A stretch of DNA of 25,977 bases from Bacillota bacterium (GTDB lineage: Bacteria; Bacillota; Clostridia; Acetivibrionales; DSM-1351). A model generated the notes under the pieces. The model made no database searches, was not told where the DNA came from, and worked only from the letters and a program-made list of their open reading frames with translations. This document shows, piece after piece, positions 7,873 through 15,742 of the stretch (the first letter of the stretch is position 1; the number at the start of each line of letters is the position of its first letter). The DNA lies in assembly GCA_023426005.1 (NCBI GenBank), contig JAFABO010000011.1, forward strand, positions 1 through 25,977. The letters are read 5' to 3'. The translations under genes were made by a program, and so were the position numbers.

Positions 7873-8934
7873 TTATTGTATCAGCTTAGTTATTACCACC
7901 GAGCGGTATTCACTGTTATTAATCAGATCTACTATCCTGTTTTCTTCCCCGGATATTATTTTAAGCGTGGGCCTTAAGCAAACTTCATCACTATTGCCTA
8001 TTACCAGTCCCGTTTCCCCATTGCTGAGTAATACAGATGCTCCAACAGGATATGGATACACCCTGGAGGTAAATATTTTAACCAGCTCCGGATCAAACAA
8101 GGTTCCGCTGTTTGCCATGATATATTCTATTGCTTCCAGCACAGAGCAGCCTTTGCGGTATGCTCTGTCGGATGTCAAAGCATCGTATACGTCGGCAATA
8201 CATATTATACGTCCGAAAAGAATGATATTCTCTCCCGACAATCCGTTGGGGTAGCCGGAGCCGTCATAATGCTCATGGTGCGACAGAACGGATACCGTTA
8301 TCTTTGAGGATAGATTATTGCCGCCTGACAGCACATCATATCCCTTTTTACTGTGGGTTTTCATTACTTCAAACTCCTCATCGGTTAATTTACCGGGTTT
8401 ATTCAATATCTTCGTTCCGATAAATAATTTCCCGATGTCATGAAATAGTGCAGCAGTACCCACTGTCAGCATATCCGTTTTGTTCAGCTTCAAATGGTAT
8501 GCTATTGCCAGCGCAATTATCGCTGCGTTCACCGAATGAAAATAGGTATAGTTGTCAAACATTTTTAATTCCAGAAGATTCAGATTCAGCTCTCTCTTTG
8601 AAAGTATATCATCCACCAGATCTGAAATCATTGCCTGCAGATTGTCTATTTCATTACTCAGGGCTTTTTTGTCACTTTTCAGAGTAAGTGTATTATTTAA
8701 TTTCTTTGCCAGAGAAAATCTTACCTCATTGGAAACAAAGTTTTCCTGATATTCTATGCCCTCCGAAAATTCATCTTCTATTAATAATCCCTTATATCCC
8801 AAAATTTCAAGTCTGTCAATAGCTGCTCTTGTCAATTCCGTATTTGCATTTATCAATACAACGCCCTGCTCATTAAAAATGGTTTTACCTAACCTCATAC
8901 CTTCCTGTACGAGATTAATTGCTAAATACCTCAC
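7873..8934 (-). CDS. HD-GYP domain protein, probable cyclic-di-GMP phosphodiesterase
   Basis: A 353-aa cytoplasmic protein. The N-terminal region (1-125) is a small regulatory module followed by a helical linker. The HD-GYP domain (about 128-290) has H133, HD at 165-166 in HDIGK, H194, and HHEHYDGSGYPNGLSG (219-234) with the GYP signature at 227-229, plus D248 in IADVYDAL. All metal and substrate residues of a functional cyclic-di-GMP phosphodiesterase are present. A short C-terminal domain (295-353) follows. There is no transmembrane segment and no GGDEF partner nearby. The start is a GTG at 8934 with GGGGG five bases upstream. It may hydrolyse c-di-GMP or a related dinucleotide; substrate cannot be settled from sequence. 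Confidence 0.88.
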   Translation of the reverse strand: MRYLAINLVQEGMRLGKTIFNEQGVVLINANTELTRAAIDRLEILGYKGLLIEDEFSEGIEYQENFVSNEVRFSLAKKLNNTLTLKSDKKALSNEIDNLQAMISDLVDDILSKRELNLNLLELKMFDNYTYFHSVNAAIIALAIAYHLKLNKTDMLTVGTAALFHDIGKLFIGTKILNKPGKLTDEEFEVMKTHSKKGYDVLSGGNNLSSKITVSVLSHHEHYDGSGYPNGLSGENIILFGRIICIADVYDALTSDRAYRKGCSVLEAIEYIMANSGTLFDPELVKIFTSRVYPYPVGASVLLSNGETGLVIGNSDEVCLRPTLKIISGEENRIVDLINNSEYRSVVITKLIQ

Positions 8935-9061
8935 TTATACCCCCATGATTTAAGAAAATTATAAACCGTTATGTTGTTTTAACACTCTGTCGTGCTGCAT
9001 TAGCGGCTTTCAAACATTTCAACCCTACCTAAAAAGAAAAACGCTTTTTATTATATATTAA

Positions 9062-9206
9062 TTGACATAACCTTGAGAATAGTTATTTTGTATAAAAATT
9101 TTTTGTATTATTATGAAAAAATAAAAAGGACTCGCAATGCCGGTACTTTTTACCTTTCACTGTGGTCCATGAATGCAAAAAATCAAGCAGGAAGGCTTGA
9201 TTTTTT
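9062..9206 (+). ncRNA. Possible small RNA ending in a strong terminator
   Basis: TTGACA (9062-9067) and TATTTT (9084-9089) form a weak plus-strand promoter. Downstream, GGAC (9128-9131) can pair with GTCC (9165-9168) around an inner GGTA/TACC hairpin (9142-9145 and 9151-9154). A perfect terminator follows. No coding frame of useful length fits. The unit of roughly 110 nt is therefore a candidate RNA gene, based on structure only. Confidence 0.35.
9177..9206. terminator. Perfect bidirectional intrinsic terminator
   Basis: AAAAAATCAAGC (9177-9188), loop AGGAAG and GCTTGATTTTTT (9195-9206) form a perfect 12-bp stem with T-runs in both directions. No annotated gene reads into it from the left on the plus strand, which points to an unannotated transcript. 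Confidence 0.8.
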
Positions 9207-9435
9207 AAATTATTAATGTGATTTGCTGCAAGGCTATTCCAAACGGGCGGTCTCCTGTTTCTTTGATACCTGTTAAGGTTTTGAGTCTTTTAAAAATTTA
9301 CATAAGGTAGTAAAGCTTTTAGTGCTAAGCCCCATCTCCGGGGCTAATCGGACTATTAATCAGTTTCTTAAACCGTTTGCGTTCAAGGCAAAATATATAA
9401 GCTCAATGATGCTCAATGCAGTCTTGTAAGAAATC
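9207..9435. other. Non-coding stretch upstream of the RidA-family gene
   Basis: No ORF with a ribosome-binding site was found. The only structure is a small GC-rich hairpin, AGCCCC (9328-9333), loop ATCTCC and GGGGCT (9340-9345), without a T-run. It may hold gene remnants, but I could not identify any. Confidence 0.3.
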
Positions 9436-9465
9436 TTTACAGCCCATACCACTATCTGCTACAAT
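9436..9465 (+). promoter_or_regulatory. Promoter for the RidA-family gene
   Basis: TTTACA (9436-9441), an 18-bp spacer and TACAAT (9460-9465) with an extended -10 TGC directly upstream. Confidence 0.65.
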
Positions 9466-9471
9466 AAGAAG

Positions 9472-9483
9472 GAACATTTGTTC
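9472..9483. promoter_or_regulatory. LexA/DinR-box-like palindrome GAAC-ATTT-GTTC
   Basis: A perfect 12-bp palindromic half-site pair matching the Gram-positive SOS-box core GAACN4GTTC. It sits at about the transcription start of the RidA-family gene, where a repressor would block initiation. The outer C and G of the full CGAAC-GTTCG consensus are missing. Confidence 0.45.
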
Positions 9484-9525
9484 TGTTTCGTTGGAAGATT
9501 GAATAATTAATAAGGGGAGAATTAT

Positions 9526-9891
9526 ATGAGAGAAATTGTAAGAAGCGATGTAAGTGAAGAATGGGCTCATTCCGGAATTGTCGAGGCTGGTGATTTTGCT
9601 TTTATAAATTATTGCGTTGGCAATATTGGGCAGCCCATTGAAAATCAAATTAATGGTGCATTTGACCATTTGATTAAACGATTGGGATCAATCGGCTTAA
9701 CTTTGGAATCAGTCGTAAAAATTGATTGCTTGTTTAGAGATGTTTGGAATATACCCATTATGGAAAAGGTAATCAAAGAAAGATTTAAAGGTAAATATCC
9801 AGCACGAAAATCAATACAAACAGAGTTTGCTCACCATGGCGGACAAGATGGGCTTCAATTCCAACTCGATGCCATTGCATTTAAAGGTTAG
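9526..9891 (+). CDS. RidA/YjgF/UK114 family protein (probable enamine/imine deaminase)
   Basis: A 121-aa protein of the RidA superfamily, the usual length for these trimeric proteins. The C-terminal KYPARKSIQTEF segment (90-101) carries Arg94 at the place of the catalytic arginine of RidA, which binds the substrate carboxylate. Residues 58-74 (LTLESVVKIDCLFRDVW) are the typical core helix and strand. True RidA enzymes hydrolyse reactive enamines and imines released by PLP enzymes; many subgroups have other or unknown roles, and this sequence is divergent. The start is well set by AGGGGAG six bases before the ATG. It is monocistronic, with its own promoter and a LexA-box-like palindrome in its leader. 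Confidence 0.85.
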   Translation: MREIVRSDVSEEWAHSGIVEAGDFAFINYCVGNIGQPIENQINGAFDHLIKRLGSIGLTLESVVKIDCLFRDVWNIPIMEKVIKERFKGKYPARKSIQTEFAHHGGQDGLQFQLDAIAFKG

Positions 9892-9927
9892 CTTCGAGTA
9901 TAAGCATAGCACATAGAATATTGAGCG

Positions 9928-10156
9928 GCCCTTTCGGGTTCAATTCCTTCATTTGCTTTTATCCCCGCCGGGAGGCCAGTGGGGACTACGGGGAGACTGG
10001 CCTCTCCCGTAAGGCTGGCGGACGGAATCGCCCGGCTTCGCCGTGCTTATGACGTCGCCCACCTTCTCTTCGCTCAGGTGCCGGGCTCCTACACTCGCCT
10101 AAAAATGTGCATTCAGCACATTTTCCAACGGCTCGTGCCCTTTCGGGTTCAATTCC
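9928..10156. repeat. GC-rich structured element bounded by 20-bp direct repeats
   Basis: The same 20 bp, GCCCTTTCGGGTTCAATTCC, occurs at 9928-9947 and 10137-10156; it contains a tRNA T-arm-like GGGTTCAATTCC. Between them lie GAGGCCAGT (9972-9980) paired with ACTGGCCTC (9996-10004), GCCCGGC (10030-10036) with GCCGGGC (10080-10086), and AAAATGTGC (10102-10110) with GCACATTTT (10116-10124). The 15-mer at 10014-10028 is identical to the 3' part of the adjacent tRNA-Thr (10204-10218), same orientation. Base composition is much GC-richer than its surroundings. A 63-codon open frame here is not supported. It may be a tRNA-derived repeat or remnant of an integration at the tRNA end. Confidence 0.65.
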
Positions 10157-10160
10157 GGAT

Positions 10161-10197
10161 AAAAAAGTAAAGAGACTTTGATTTTCATCAAAGTCTC
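10161..10197 (-). terminator. Intrinsic terminator of the tRNA operon
   Basis: GAGACTTTGAT (10172-10182), loop TTTC and ATCAAAGTCTC (10187-10197) form a perfect 11-bp stem. On the minus strand it is followed by TTTACTTTTTT, directly after tRNA-Thr. Confidence 0.92.
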
Positions 10198-10199
10198 CT

Positions 10200-10275
10200 T
10201 GGAGCTGGCGGACGGAATTGAACCCCCGACCTGCTGATTACAAGTCAGCTGCTCTACCTGCTGAGCTACACCAGC
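10200..10275 (-). tRNA. tRNA-Thr (anticodon TGT)
   Basis: A 76-nt cloverleaf on the minus strand. Acceptor GCTGGTG pairs with CGCCAGC, the D-arm contains TAGCTCAG, and anticodon stem GCTGA/TCAGC holds loop CTTGTAA with anticodon TGT. The T-arm contains GGGTTCAATTCC and the 3' CCA is encoded. It is second in a two-tRNA operon. Confidence 0.96.
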
Positions 10276-10279
10276 AAAA

Positions 10280-10355
10280 TGGTGGGAACTATAGGGCTCG
10301 AACCTATGACCCTCTGCTTGTAAGGCAGATGCTCTCCCAGCTGAGCTAAGCTCCC
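10280..10355 (-). tRNA. tRNA-Val (anticodon TAC)
   Basis: A 76-nt cloverleaf on the minus strand. Acceptor GGGAGCT pairs with AGTTCCC, the anticodon stem TCTGC/GCAGA holds loop CTTACAA with anticodon TAC, the T-arm contains GGTTCGAGCC, and CCA is encoded. It is first in the operon, 4 nt before tRNA-Thr. Confidence 0.96.
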
Positions 10356-10427
10356 ATCAATGCAAGTTTTGACTTCAAACCCAACCATTTATAAGAGTTA
10401 GGGCATCTGTCTTTTCCTGCAAGAGGT

Positions 10428-10457
10428 ATTATAGCACAATTGTTTTTGACAAGTCAA
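10428..10457 (-). promoter_or_regulatory. Promoter of the tRNA-Val/tRNA-Thr operon
   Basis: TTGACT (10452-10457), an 18-bp spacer and TATAAT (10428-10433) on the minus strand, about 75 bp before tRNA-Val. Confidence 0.8.
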
Positions 10458-10739
10458 TATCATTTTTATTGGCACATAATGTCGTTGAATGCGTTACAAG
10501 CATAAAATTGATGGGGCCGGCATTGACCAAAGCGCTTCAAAACTCTGTATAGTAATAACGCTTGTTGGTTCAGATTTGAGCAATTATTAATTATCAAATA
10601 AATTTTCCCCTGTATTTTTAATGGAAAAATTGTATAATTTAAAATATGGCTGCGGCATTTATAAAGTTTTACAATCTGGATAAAATAAGGTTGGTTTGCT
10701 GCAGACTTGATAATTACTATATTAATGGAGGTAAAATGT
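10458..10739. other. Intergenic region upstream of deoD
   Basis: This region must hold the deoD promoter, but no strong match is visible. Candidates are TATAAT at 10633-10638 without a good -35, and TTGACC (10523-10528) with TATAGT (10548-10553) at a long 19-bp spacing. The reverse-strand open frame here has no support. Confidence 0.3.
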
Positions 10740-11450
10740 ATGTCGACACCAACACCGCATATTAATGTCAGCGAACAAGGTATAATAGCTGAAACGGTAT
10801 TAATGCCGGGAGATCCTCTCCGCGCCAAATTTATTGCAGAGACTTACCTTGAAAATCCTGTTCAGTTTAACACAGTCAGAAATATGTTTGGATATACAGG
10901 AACATACAAGGGGAAGAAAATATCCGTAATGGGGTCCGGGATGGGCATGCCGTCAATCGGAATTTACTCTTATGAACTGATACATTTTTATGGAGTTAAG
11001 AACATAATCCGAATAGGGTCCTGCGGAGCTATTCAAAAGGACATTAAGATCAGGGACATTATTATAGGAATTTCAGCTTCTACAAATTCAAACTACGCAG
11101 CCCAGTATGATTTGCCCGGTACTTATGCACCCACTGCCTCCTGGTCTCTCGTTAAGAAAGCTGTGGATATTGCGGAAAGTAAGGGAATACCTACAAGAGT
11201 TGGCAATGTCCTCTCTTCCGACATATTCTACGATGACGACCCTGACACCTGGAGAAAGTGGGCCAAAATGGGTGTCTTAGCTATTGAAATGGAGGCTGCG
11301 GCATTATATTTGAACGCCGCAAGGGCAGGAGTCAATGCCTTGTGTGTTCTGACGGTTTCGGATTCTCTGGTATCCCATGAAGTCACCACGGCAGAGGAAC
11401 GCCAGACTTCCTTTACCCACATGATGGAAATAGCTTTGGAGCTTGCCTAG
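10740..11450 (+). CDS. deoD: Purine-nucleoside phosphorylase, DeoD type
   Basis: A 236-aa cytosolic enzyme of purine salvage. It phosphorolyses purine (deoxy)ribonucleosides to the base and (deoxy)ribose-1-phosphate and is usually a hexamer. Signatures are MPGDPLRAKFIAE near the N-terminus, VMGSGMGMPSIGIYSYEL, the phosphate-loop IRIGSCGA, the nucleoside-binding EMEAAALY, and SDSLVSHE carrying the catalytic Asp. The start at 10740 is set by GGAGG at 10727-10731 with 8-nt spacing; an in-frame ATG at 10707 lacks one. It stands alone, without deoA, deoB or deoC beside it, and ends in a double hairpin that probably terminates transcription. Confidence 0.96.
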   Translation: MSTPTPHINVSEQGIIAETVLMPGDPLRAKFIAETYLENPVQFNTVRNMFGYTGTYKGKKISVMGSGMGMPSIGIYSYELIHFYGVKNIIRIGSCGAIQKDIKIRDIIIGISASTNSNYAAQYDLPGTYAPTASWSLVKKAVDIAESKGIPTRVGNVLSSDIFYDDDPDTWRKWAKMGVLAIEMEAAALYLNAARAGVNALCVLTVSDSLVSHEVTTAEERQTSFTHMMEIALELA

Positions 11451-11556
11451 TACAATATTCTGCATATTGTACTATAATACGGGGTAAAATCATTTGTCAA
11501 TTTGTATTGTTCATACGAACCAATACAACCGGCGGATTATTTTACCCCTTTAAATA
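11448..11556 (+). terminator. Tandem hairpins terminating deoD
   Basis: The first stem starts in the stop codon: TAGTACAATAT (11448-11458) with ATATTGTACTA (11464-11474). The second is a long stem, GGGGTAAAAT (11481-11490) with ATTTTACCCC (11539-11548), enclosing TTGTATTG/CAATACAA. It is followed by TTTAAATATTTTTC. The second hairpin is the probable terminator; the inner arm makes it unusually long. Confidence 0.7.
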
Positions 11557-11621
11557 TTTTTCTTTTTAGTTCATAATACTAATTAGCATATAGTATGCTT
11601 TTTACTTTTCTGTTACAATTA

Positions 11622-11671
11622 TTAATTTATTTTTAACAATACTTTAACAATAATTATTACTTTGGTATAAT
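11622..11671 (+). promoter_or_regulatory. Promoter with phased TTAACA repeats (Pho-box-like) before the LtaS-like gene
   Basis: TTAACA (11644-11649), 16 bp and TATAAT (11666-11671) form the promoter. TTAACA also occurs exactly 11 bp upstream (11633-11638), and a weaker TTAATT a further 11 bp upstream (11622-11627). One-turn direct repeats of TTAACA overlapping the -35 resemble PhoP boxes of Gram-positive bacteria. A 7-bp hairpin, ATTGATT/AATCAAT (11674-11691), follows at the expected transcript start. Confidence 0.55.
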
Positions 11672-11708
11672 CTATTGATTAATAAATCAATGGAAGCTGG
11701 GAAGAAAA

Positions 11709-14216
11709 ATGAAAAAAATAAACAAAGGAATTCTTGCATTGATTGTGACTGCGGCAATTAGTGCAATTGATATTTTTTACAACGGGAACGGGTATTCTCA
11801 ACTACTGCTGGCTTTGGCTGCCTCGTTTGCAGTTTTCAACATGCCTGCCATACCTGATAAACTAAAAACATTACCCTACTCAAAGCTTGTTTTATTTATA
11901 GCAAATATTGTACTGTTGGTATTTACCTTAAAGCATAAAGTGCTATTGGTAAATATGCTTTTGTTGTCATATTTAATATGGAGTGCGGTAACACCGTTGT
12001 TTCAAAAGTTCAGAGCATTTTTGCCCGTAACGTTCCTGATCTGTTTTATAGCTGTATATGCCGCTTCTTTTCTAGGCTTCAGCATACCACTGTTCATATT
12101 TGTTTTTTATCCCATATATGCATTGGGGGCTTTAACACATCAGAAAAACATAATTAAGACTCCAAAAATATGGCTGTTTGCATTTTTAAATCTGGCAGGG
12201 GCTGCAATACTTCTTGTTTTATTCATGTACAAAGCCCTGGGACAATCGGTCCTGAGCAGCATTCTTTTTACAAATATCACGAAACTCGGAACCGTTACTG
12301 CCGTATACCTGCCTTTTATAGGACTGTTTATGGCATGGTTTGCCGCATCTGGCAACTTGATTTTCCACATGCTTACATCGGGTTTTGAAAAGGGTAATAC
12401 TACCTTTGATTTGTCTGATTATTTTAAACCTGTCTTCAGCTTTATTTCATTTTTTGCATTTGCTACCATCATTACATTCTTATGTGAATATTCGATAAGG
12501 CAGGAAATAAAAGCGACAATTACCGACATGCTGCATCCTAATATAATGTTCAACATACTGGTTTTATGCGGCTTATATCTGTGCCTCATTTCGCTGTTCG
12601 GAAAAGGGCTTTCAAATGTATTGATCTCAATAGTTGCTATCTTCCTTACAATAGCTAATTTTATCAAGTTCACCTACTTCGATGAACCTTTTTACCCCTG
12701 GGATATGTACATGTTTAAAAACCTTATAGGTATTTGTAAAGATTATCTTAATATACCTATTGTAATTGCGGTGCTGACAATTCTGGCAGCTTTAATCTTT
12801 TTACTGGTTAAATACAGGAAAAATGTGCTCAGCTGTCTCAAGCCAAGATTCAACTTTGTTATAATGCCCTTCGCACTGATCCTGTTTCTTCTTAATGCCA
12901 ACGTATTGGCCGATTACAGACTATCTGTCCAGGTGGGCGTGCAAAGATCCTGGTATATCGGTAAAGCTGAAATACTTGCAAATGGTATGTATGCTCAAAA
13001 TTATTACTATCTGACCGACCTGGAAAAATATCTGAATCCTAAACCCGATGACTACAGTGAAGAAACCATGCAGGCTATTTCTGATAAATATCCGGCCTCC
13101 GCAGATAATTCTGTTACGGTCTCCACCGTCGGAGGAACTGTGAAAGCGGCGGAAAAGCCCAACGTTATAGCCATTATGAGTGAAAGCTACTGGGATTTGA
13201 CAAAATTAAACGGATTAAAGTTCAGCGAGGATATTGCCGAAAATGTTCACAAATATCAGAAGGGCATGCTGGCTCCGCCGGCAATAGGAGGCGGTACCGC
13301 AAATACTGAATTTGAAGCCCTTACAGGTATGTCTCTATACTTTATGAGCCCGGGAATCATAGCATACAATGCCTACCTTAGAACCGAAACTCCAAGCATT
13401 GCTTCAGTATTCAGAGATAACGGCTACAGCACAACGGCCATTCATCCCAATGGCGGCTGGTTTTATAACAGGGATAAGGTATACAACTATTTTGGCTTTG
13501 AAAAATTCTATGATGTGTCCAGCTTCGATATGAATACTCAAACAAAGGGGCCGCATATTTCCGACTACGCTCTGGTGGATAAGATACTTGAAACCTTGAA
13601 TTCTTCAGACAAGCCTGCTTTTATCTTTGCAGTTTCAATGGAAAATCATGATCCTTTTGATAACAAATACAGCAGTTTTGACGTTAATGTAGAGTCGGAC
13701 CAGCTGAATTCCTCACAGAAAAGTATTGTCAGCGGATATGCTCAGGGACTGTATGATGCGGATCAATCCCTTGGAAAGCTTATTGAAGAACTCAAGAAAA
13801 GTGACAAACCTACTCTGCTATACTTTTTTGGGGATCACGCACCCCGTCTGGGTACCCTTGATGATTACTACAGTGTTTACGACAAACTTGGAGCAAAGCA
13901 GGATGCTGAGCTCAAGCAGGGCCTCGGTGAGCTGAAGTACTATACCACACCTTTGGTTATGTGGTCAAATTTCCAGGAAATGAGGAGTTTTTCAAGTATA
14001 ATCTCCCCATCGCACCTTTCCTATGAGATATTGAAGGATGCAGGTGTGGACCACCCCAATTACTTCAACATAATGCCCAGGCTGGAAGAGAAATATCCAA
14101 TAATGCATTTGAAGAACATGGGACTGGTAGATCCTGACGATGAGCTGGTAAAGGATTATCGTCTGATACAGTACGATCTGCTCTTTGGCAACAAGTATCT
14201 TAAGAGCGGCAGCTAG
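11709..14216 (+). CDS. LtaS/MdoB family phosphoglycerol transferase (sulfatase fold)
   Basis: An 835-aa membrane-anchored enzyme of the alkaline phosphatase superfamily, expected to move glycerol-phosphate from phosphatidylglycerol onto a lipoteichoic acid or other cell-surface polymer. Residues 1-400 hold about ten to twelve transmembrane segments, more than the five of LtaS. The extracellular catalytic domain (about 483-800) has E492 in MSESYWD, the probable nucleophile T530 in GGGTANTEFEALTG, WFYNRD (585-590), H647 in MENHDPF and GDHAPRLG (708-715) with D709/H710 as metal ligands. All metal-site positions appear present. The ATG at 11709 follows GGGAAG. It is likely monocistronic, with a Pho-box-like promoter. 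Whether it is LTA synthase, a primase or acts on another polymer cannot be decided here. Confidence 0.88.
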   Translation: MKKINKGILALIVTAAISAIDIFYNGNGYSQLLLALAASFAVFNMPAIPDKLKTLPYSKLVLFIANIVLLVFTLKHKVLLVNMLLLSYLIWSAVTPLFQKFRAFLPVTFLICFIAVYAASFLGFSIPLFIFVFYPIYALGALTHQKNIIKTPKIWLFAFLNLAGAAILLVLFMYKALGQSVLSSILFTNITKLGTVTAVYLPFIGLFMAWFAASGNLIFHMLTSGFEKGNTTFDLSDYFKPVFSFISFFAFATIITFLCEYSIRQEIKATITDMLHPNIMFNILVLCGLYLCLISLFGKGLSNVLISIVAIFLTIANFIKFTYFDEPFYPWDMYMFKNLIGICKDYLNIPIVIAVLTILAALIFLLVKYRKNVLSCLKPRFNFVIMPFALILFLLNANVLADYRLSVQVGVQRSWYIGKAEILANGMYAQNYYYLTDLEKYLNPKPDDYSEETMQAISDKYPASADNSVTVSTVGGTVKAAEKPNVIAIMSESYWDLTKLNGLKFSEDIAENVHKYQKGMLAPPAIGGGTANTEFEALTGMSLYFMSPGIIAYNAYLRTETPSIASVFRDNGYSTTAIHPNGGWFYNRDKVYNYFGFEKFYDVSSFDMNTQTKGPHISDYALVDKILETLNSSDKPAFIFAVSMENHDPFDNKYSSFDVNVESDQLNSSQKSIVSGYAQGLYDADQSLGKLIEELKKSDKPTLLYFFGDHAPRLGTLDDYYSVYDKLGAKQDAELKQGLGELKYYTTPLVMWSNFQEMRSFSSIISPSHLSYEILKDAGVDHPNYFNIMPRLEEKYPIMHLKNMGLVDPDDELVKDYRLIQYDLLFGNKYLKSGS

Positions 14217-14307
14217 TTATATTTGTTGATATTATACTGCCGGTAATGACTGATACGTGTTAAGTTAGCACTGTTGAGTTATAAATTATTATATACGGTT
14301 GCTGCGG

Positions 14308-15531
14308 TTAAGGATTCTCTCTGTAAATGGGCATACTCATGCACCTTGGTCCTCCTCTGCCCCTGGAAAGCTCATAGGAGTCAAACTCCAGTACTTCTAT
14401 TTTGTTTTTTCTCAGTGCGTTATTAGTGACACGGTTTCTGTTGTAACATACAACTTTCCCGGGGGAAACCGCAAGTGTGTTACTGCCGTCACTCCACTGT
14501 TCCCTGCTGGCAGCTATACTGTCTCCGTCACCGCATCTAATCAGGTTCACTGCCGGCAGCTTAAGGTGCTCCTTTAATATCTCAGACAGGTCACTATGCT
14601 CATATTTAATATCCATCCGGTTATTTGCTGCCCTGCTTATGCTATAAACGTCCAGGGGGGCTTCTATACCTGGAAATATTGTAAACTGGTCATAATCAAC
14701 CATGGTAAATACGGTGTCCAAATGCATATATGCTCTCTTCTTGGGAATATCAAAGACGAGGACCGTACTGAAGGGTTCCTCTGAATCCAAAAGCTTCTGA
14801 GCCATTCTCTCGACTGCTATGGGGCTTGTTCTGTCACTGATACCGATAGCCACCACCTTATCCGAGAGCACCAGTATGTCTCCGCCCTCAATGGGATGGG
14901 TCTTATCCCTGTTGTACCATCTGGGAACCTCTTTGAATCTCGGGTGGTGGTTAAATATATATTTGGCAAAGATAGTCTCTCTGTTTCTTGTTTCATTGGC
15001 CATAACATTCAGAGATATTCCCTTGCCGATGGACGCAAAGGGATCCCTTTGGAAATACATGTTCGGAATAGGGTCAAGGTAGAAGGGGTAAGCATTTTTA
15101 ACCATATCTCCCAATGTTTTATGTTTGATATCTTTCAAATCACTATGCCTTATTCCTGATATACATTTATTTATAAAATCCCGGGGTGTTAATGAACTGA
15201 AATATTCTTTTACCGCTTCTTGGAGCCCATCTGTAACAACTTTTCCCTCGATCATAAATTCCTTCAGAAACTCTTCTCTTATAAGAGGATCCTCAAAAAT
15301 ATCAATCATTAGGTCAGTAAGATAGATTACTTCCACGCCCTCATTCCTGAGAATTTGGACAAACTGATCATGTTCTCTCTGTGCCTGATCCAGGTATACA
15401 ATTTCATCAAACAGAAGTTTTGTCAAATAATCCGGCACCATATTTTCCACTTCAAATCCGGGACGGTGGAGCAGAACAGATTTTAATTTTCCTATTTCAC
15501 TATAAACAGAAACGCCGGGTTTTAAAGACAT
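14308..15531 (-). CDS. arcA: Arginine deiminase
   Basis: A 407-aa enzyme that hydrolyses L-arginine to citrulline and ammonia, the first step of the arginine dihydrolase pathway. Catalytic features are FQRDPF (160-165) with D163, HPIEGGD (212-218), H270 in YMHLDTVFT and the nucleophile C397 in GGPRCMSMP. The length is normal for ArcA. The start at 15531 is set by GGAGG six bases upstream; a longer frame to 15603 lacks a ribosome-binding site and would begin near the promoter. No arcB, arcC or arcD is beside it, so ATP production would need those genes elsewhere. It converges on the LtaS-like gene with only ~90 bp between, where no clear terminator is seen. Confidence 0.97.
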   Translation of the reverse strand: MSLKPGVSVYSEIGKLKSVLLHRPGFEVENMVPDYLTKLLFDEIVYLDQAQREHDQFVQILRNEGVEVIYLTDLMIDIFEDPLIREEFLKEFMIEGKVVTDGLQEAVKEYFSSLTPRDFINKCISGIRHSDLKDIKHKTLGDMVKNAYPFYLDPIPNMYFQRDPFASIGKGISLNVMANETRNRETIFAKYIFNHHPRFKEVPRWYNRDKTHPIEGGDILVLSDKVVAIGISDRTSPIAVERMAQKLLDSEEPFSTVLVFDIPKKRAYMHLDTVFTMVDYDQFTIFPGIEAPLDVYSISRAANNRMDIKYEHSDLSEILKEHLKLPAVNLIRCGDGDSIAASREQWSDGSNTLAVSPGKVVCYNRNRVTNNALRKNKIEVLEFDSYELSRGRGGPRCMSMPIYRENP

Positions 15532-15612
15532 AACTTTCCTCCAGATAAGGTGTTTTCTTTCAGGCCGAAATAATTTCTTATCTATAGTTCCCTTGTAGCA
15601 CACTGTTATTCA

Positions 15613-15621
15613 ATTATAGCA
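15613..15621 (-). promoter_or_regulatory. Extended -10 promoter of arcA
   Basis: On the minus strand TGC-TATAAT forms an extended -10 about 80 bp before the arcA start; no -35 match is present at the expected distance. Confidence 0.5.
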
Positions 15622-15742
15622 AATTTATAATATTTTCATTTTATAAATAAGTAAATCATGTTTTATATAAACCTAAAGGGACATACTAAAATATATAATT
15701 ATTTAATATATTTGTTTGAATACGCAAACGGAGGACATTGCA

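Noticed and set aside
9979..10170. 63-codon open frame in the GC-rich element
   Set aside because: It starts at GTG without a ribosome-binding site and runs through several hairpins, the direct repeat and a tRNA-derived segment. It is better explained as structured non-coding DNA.
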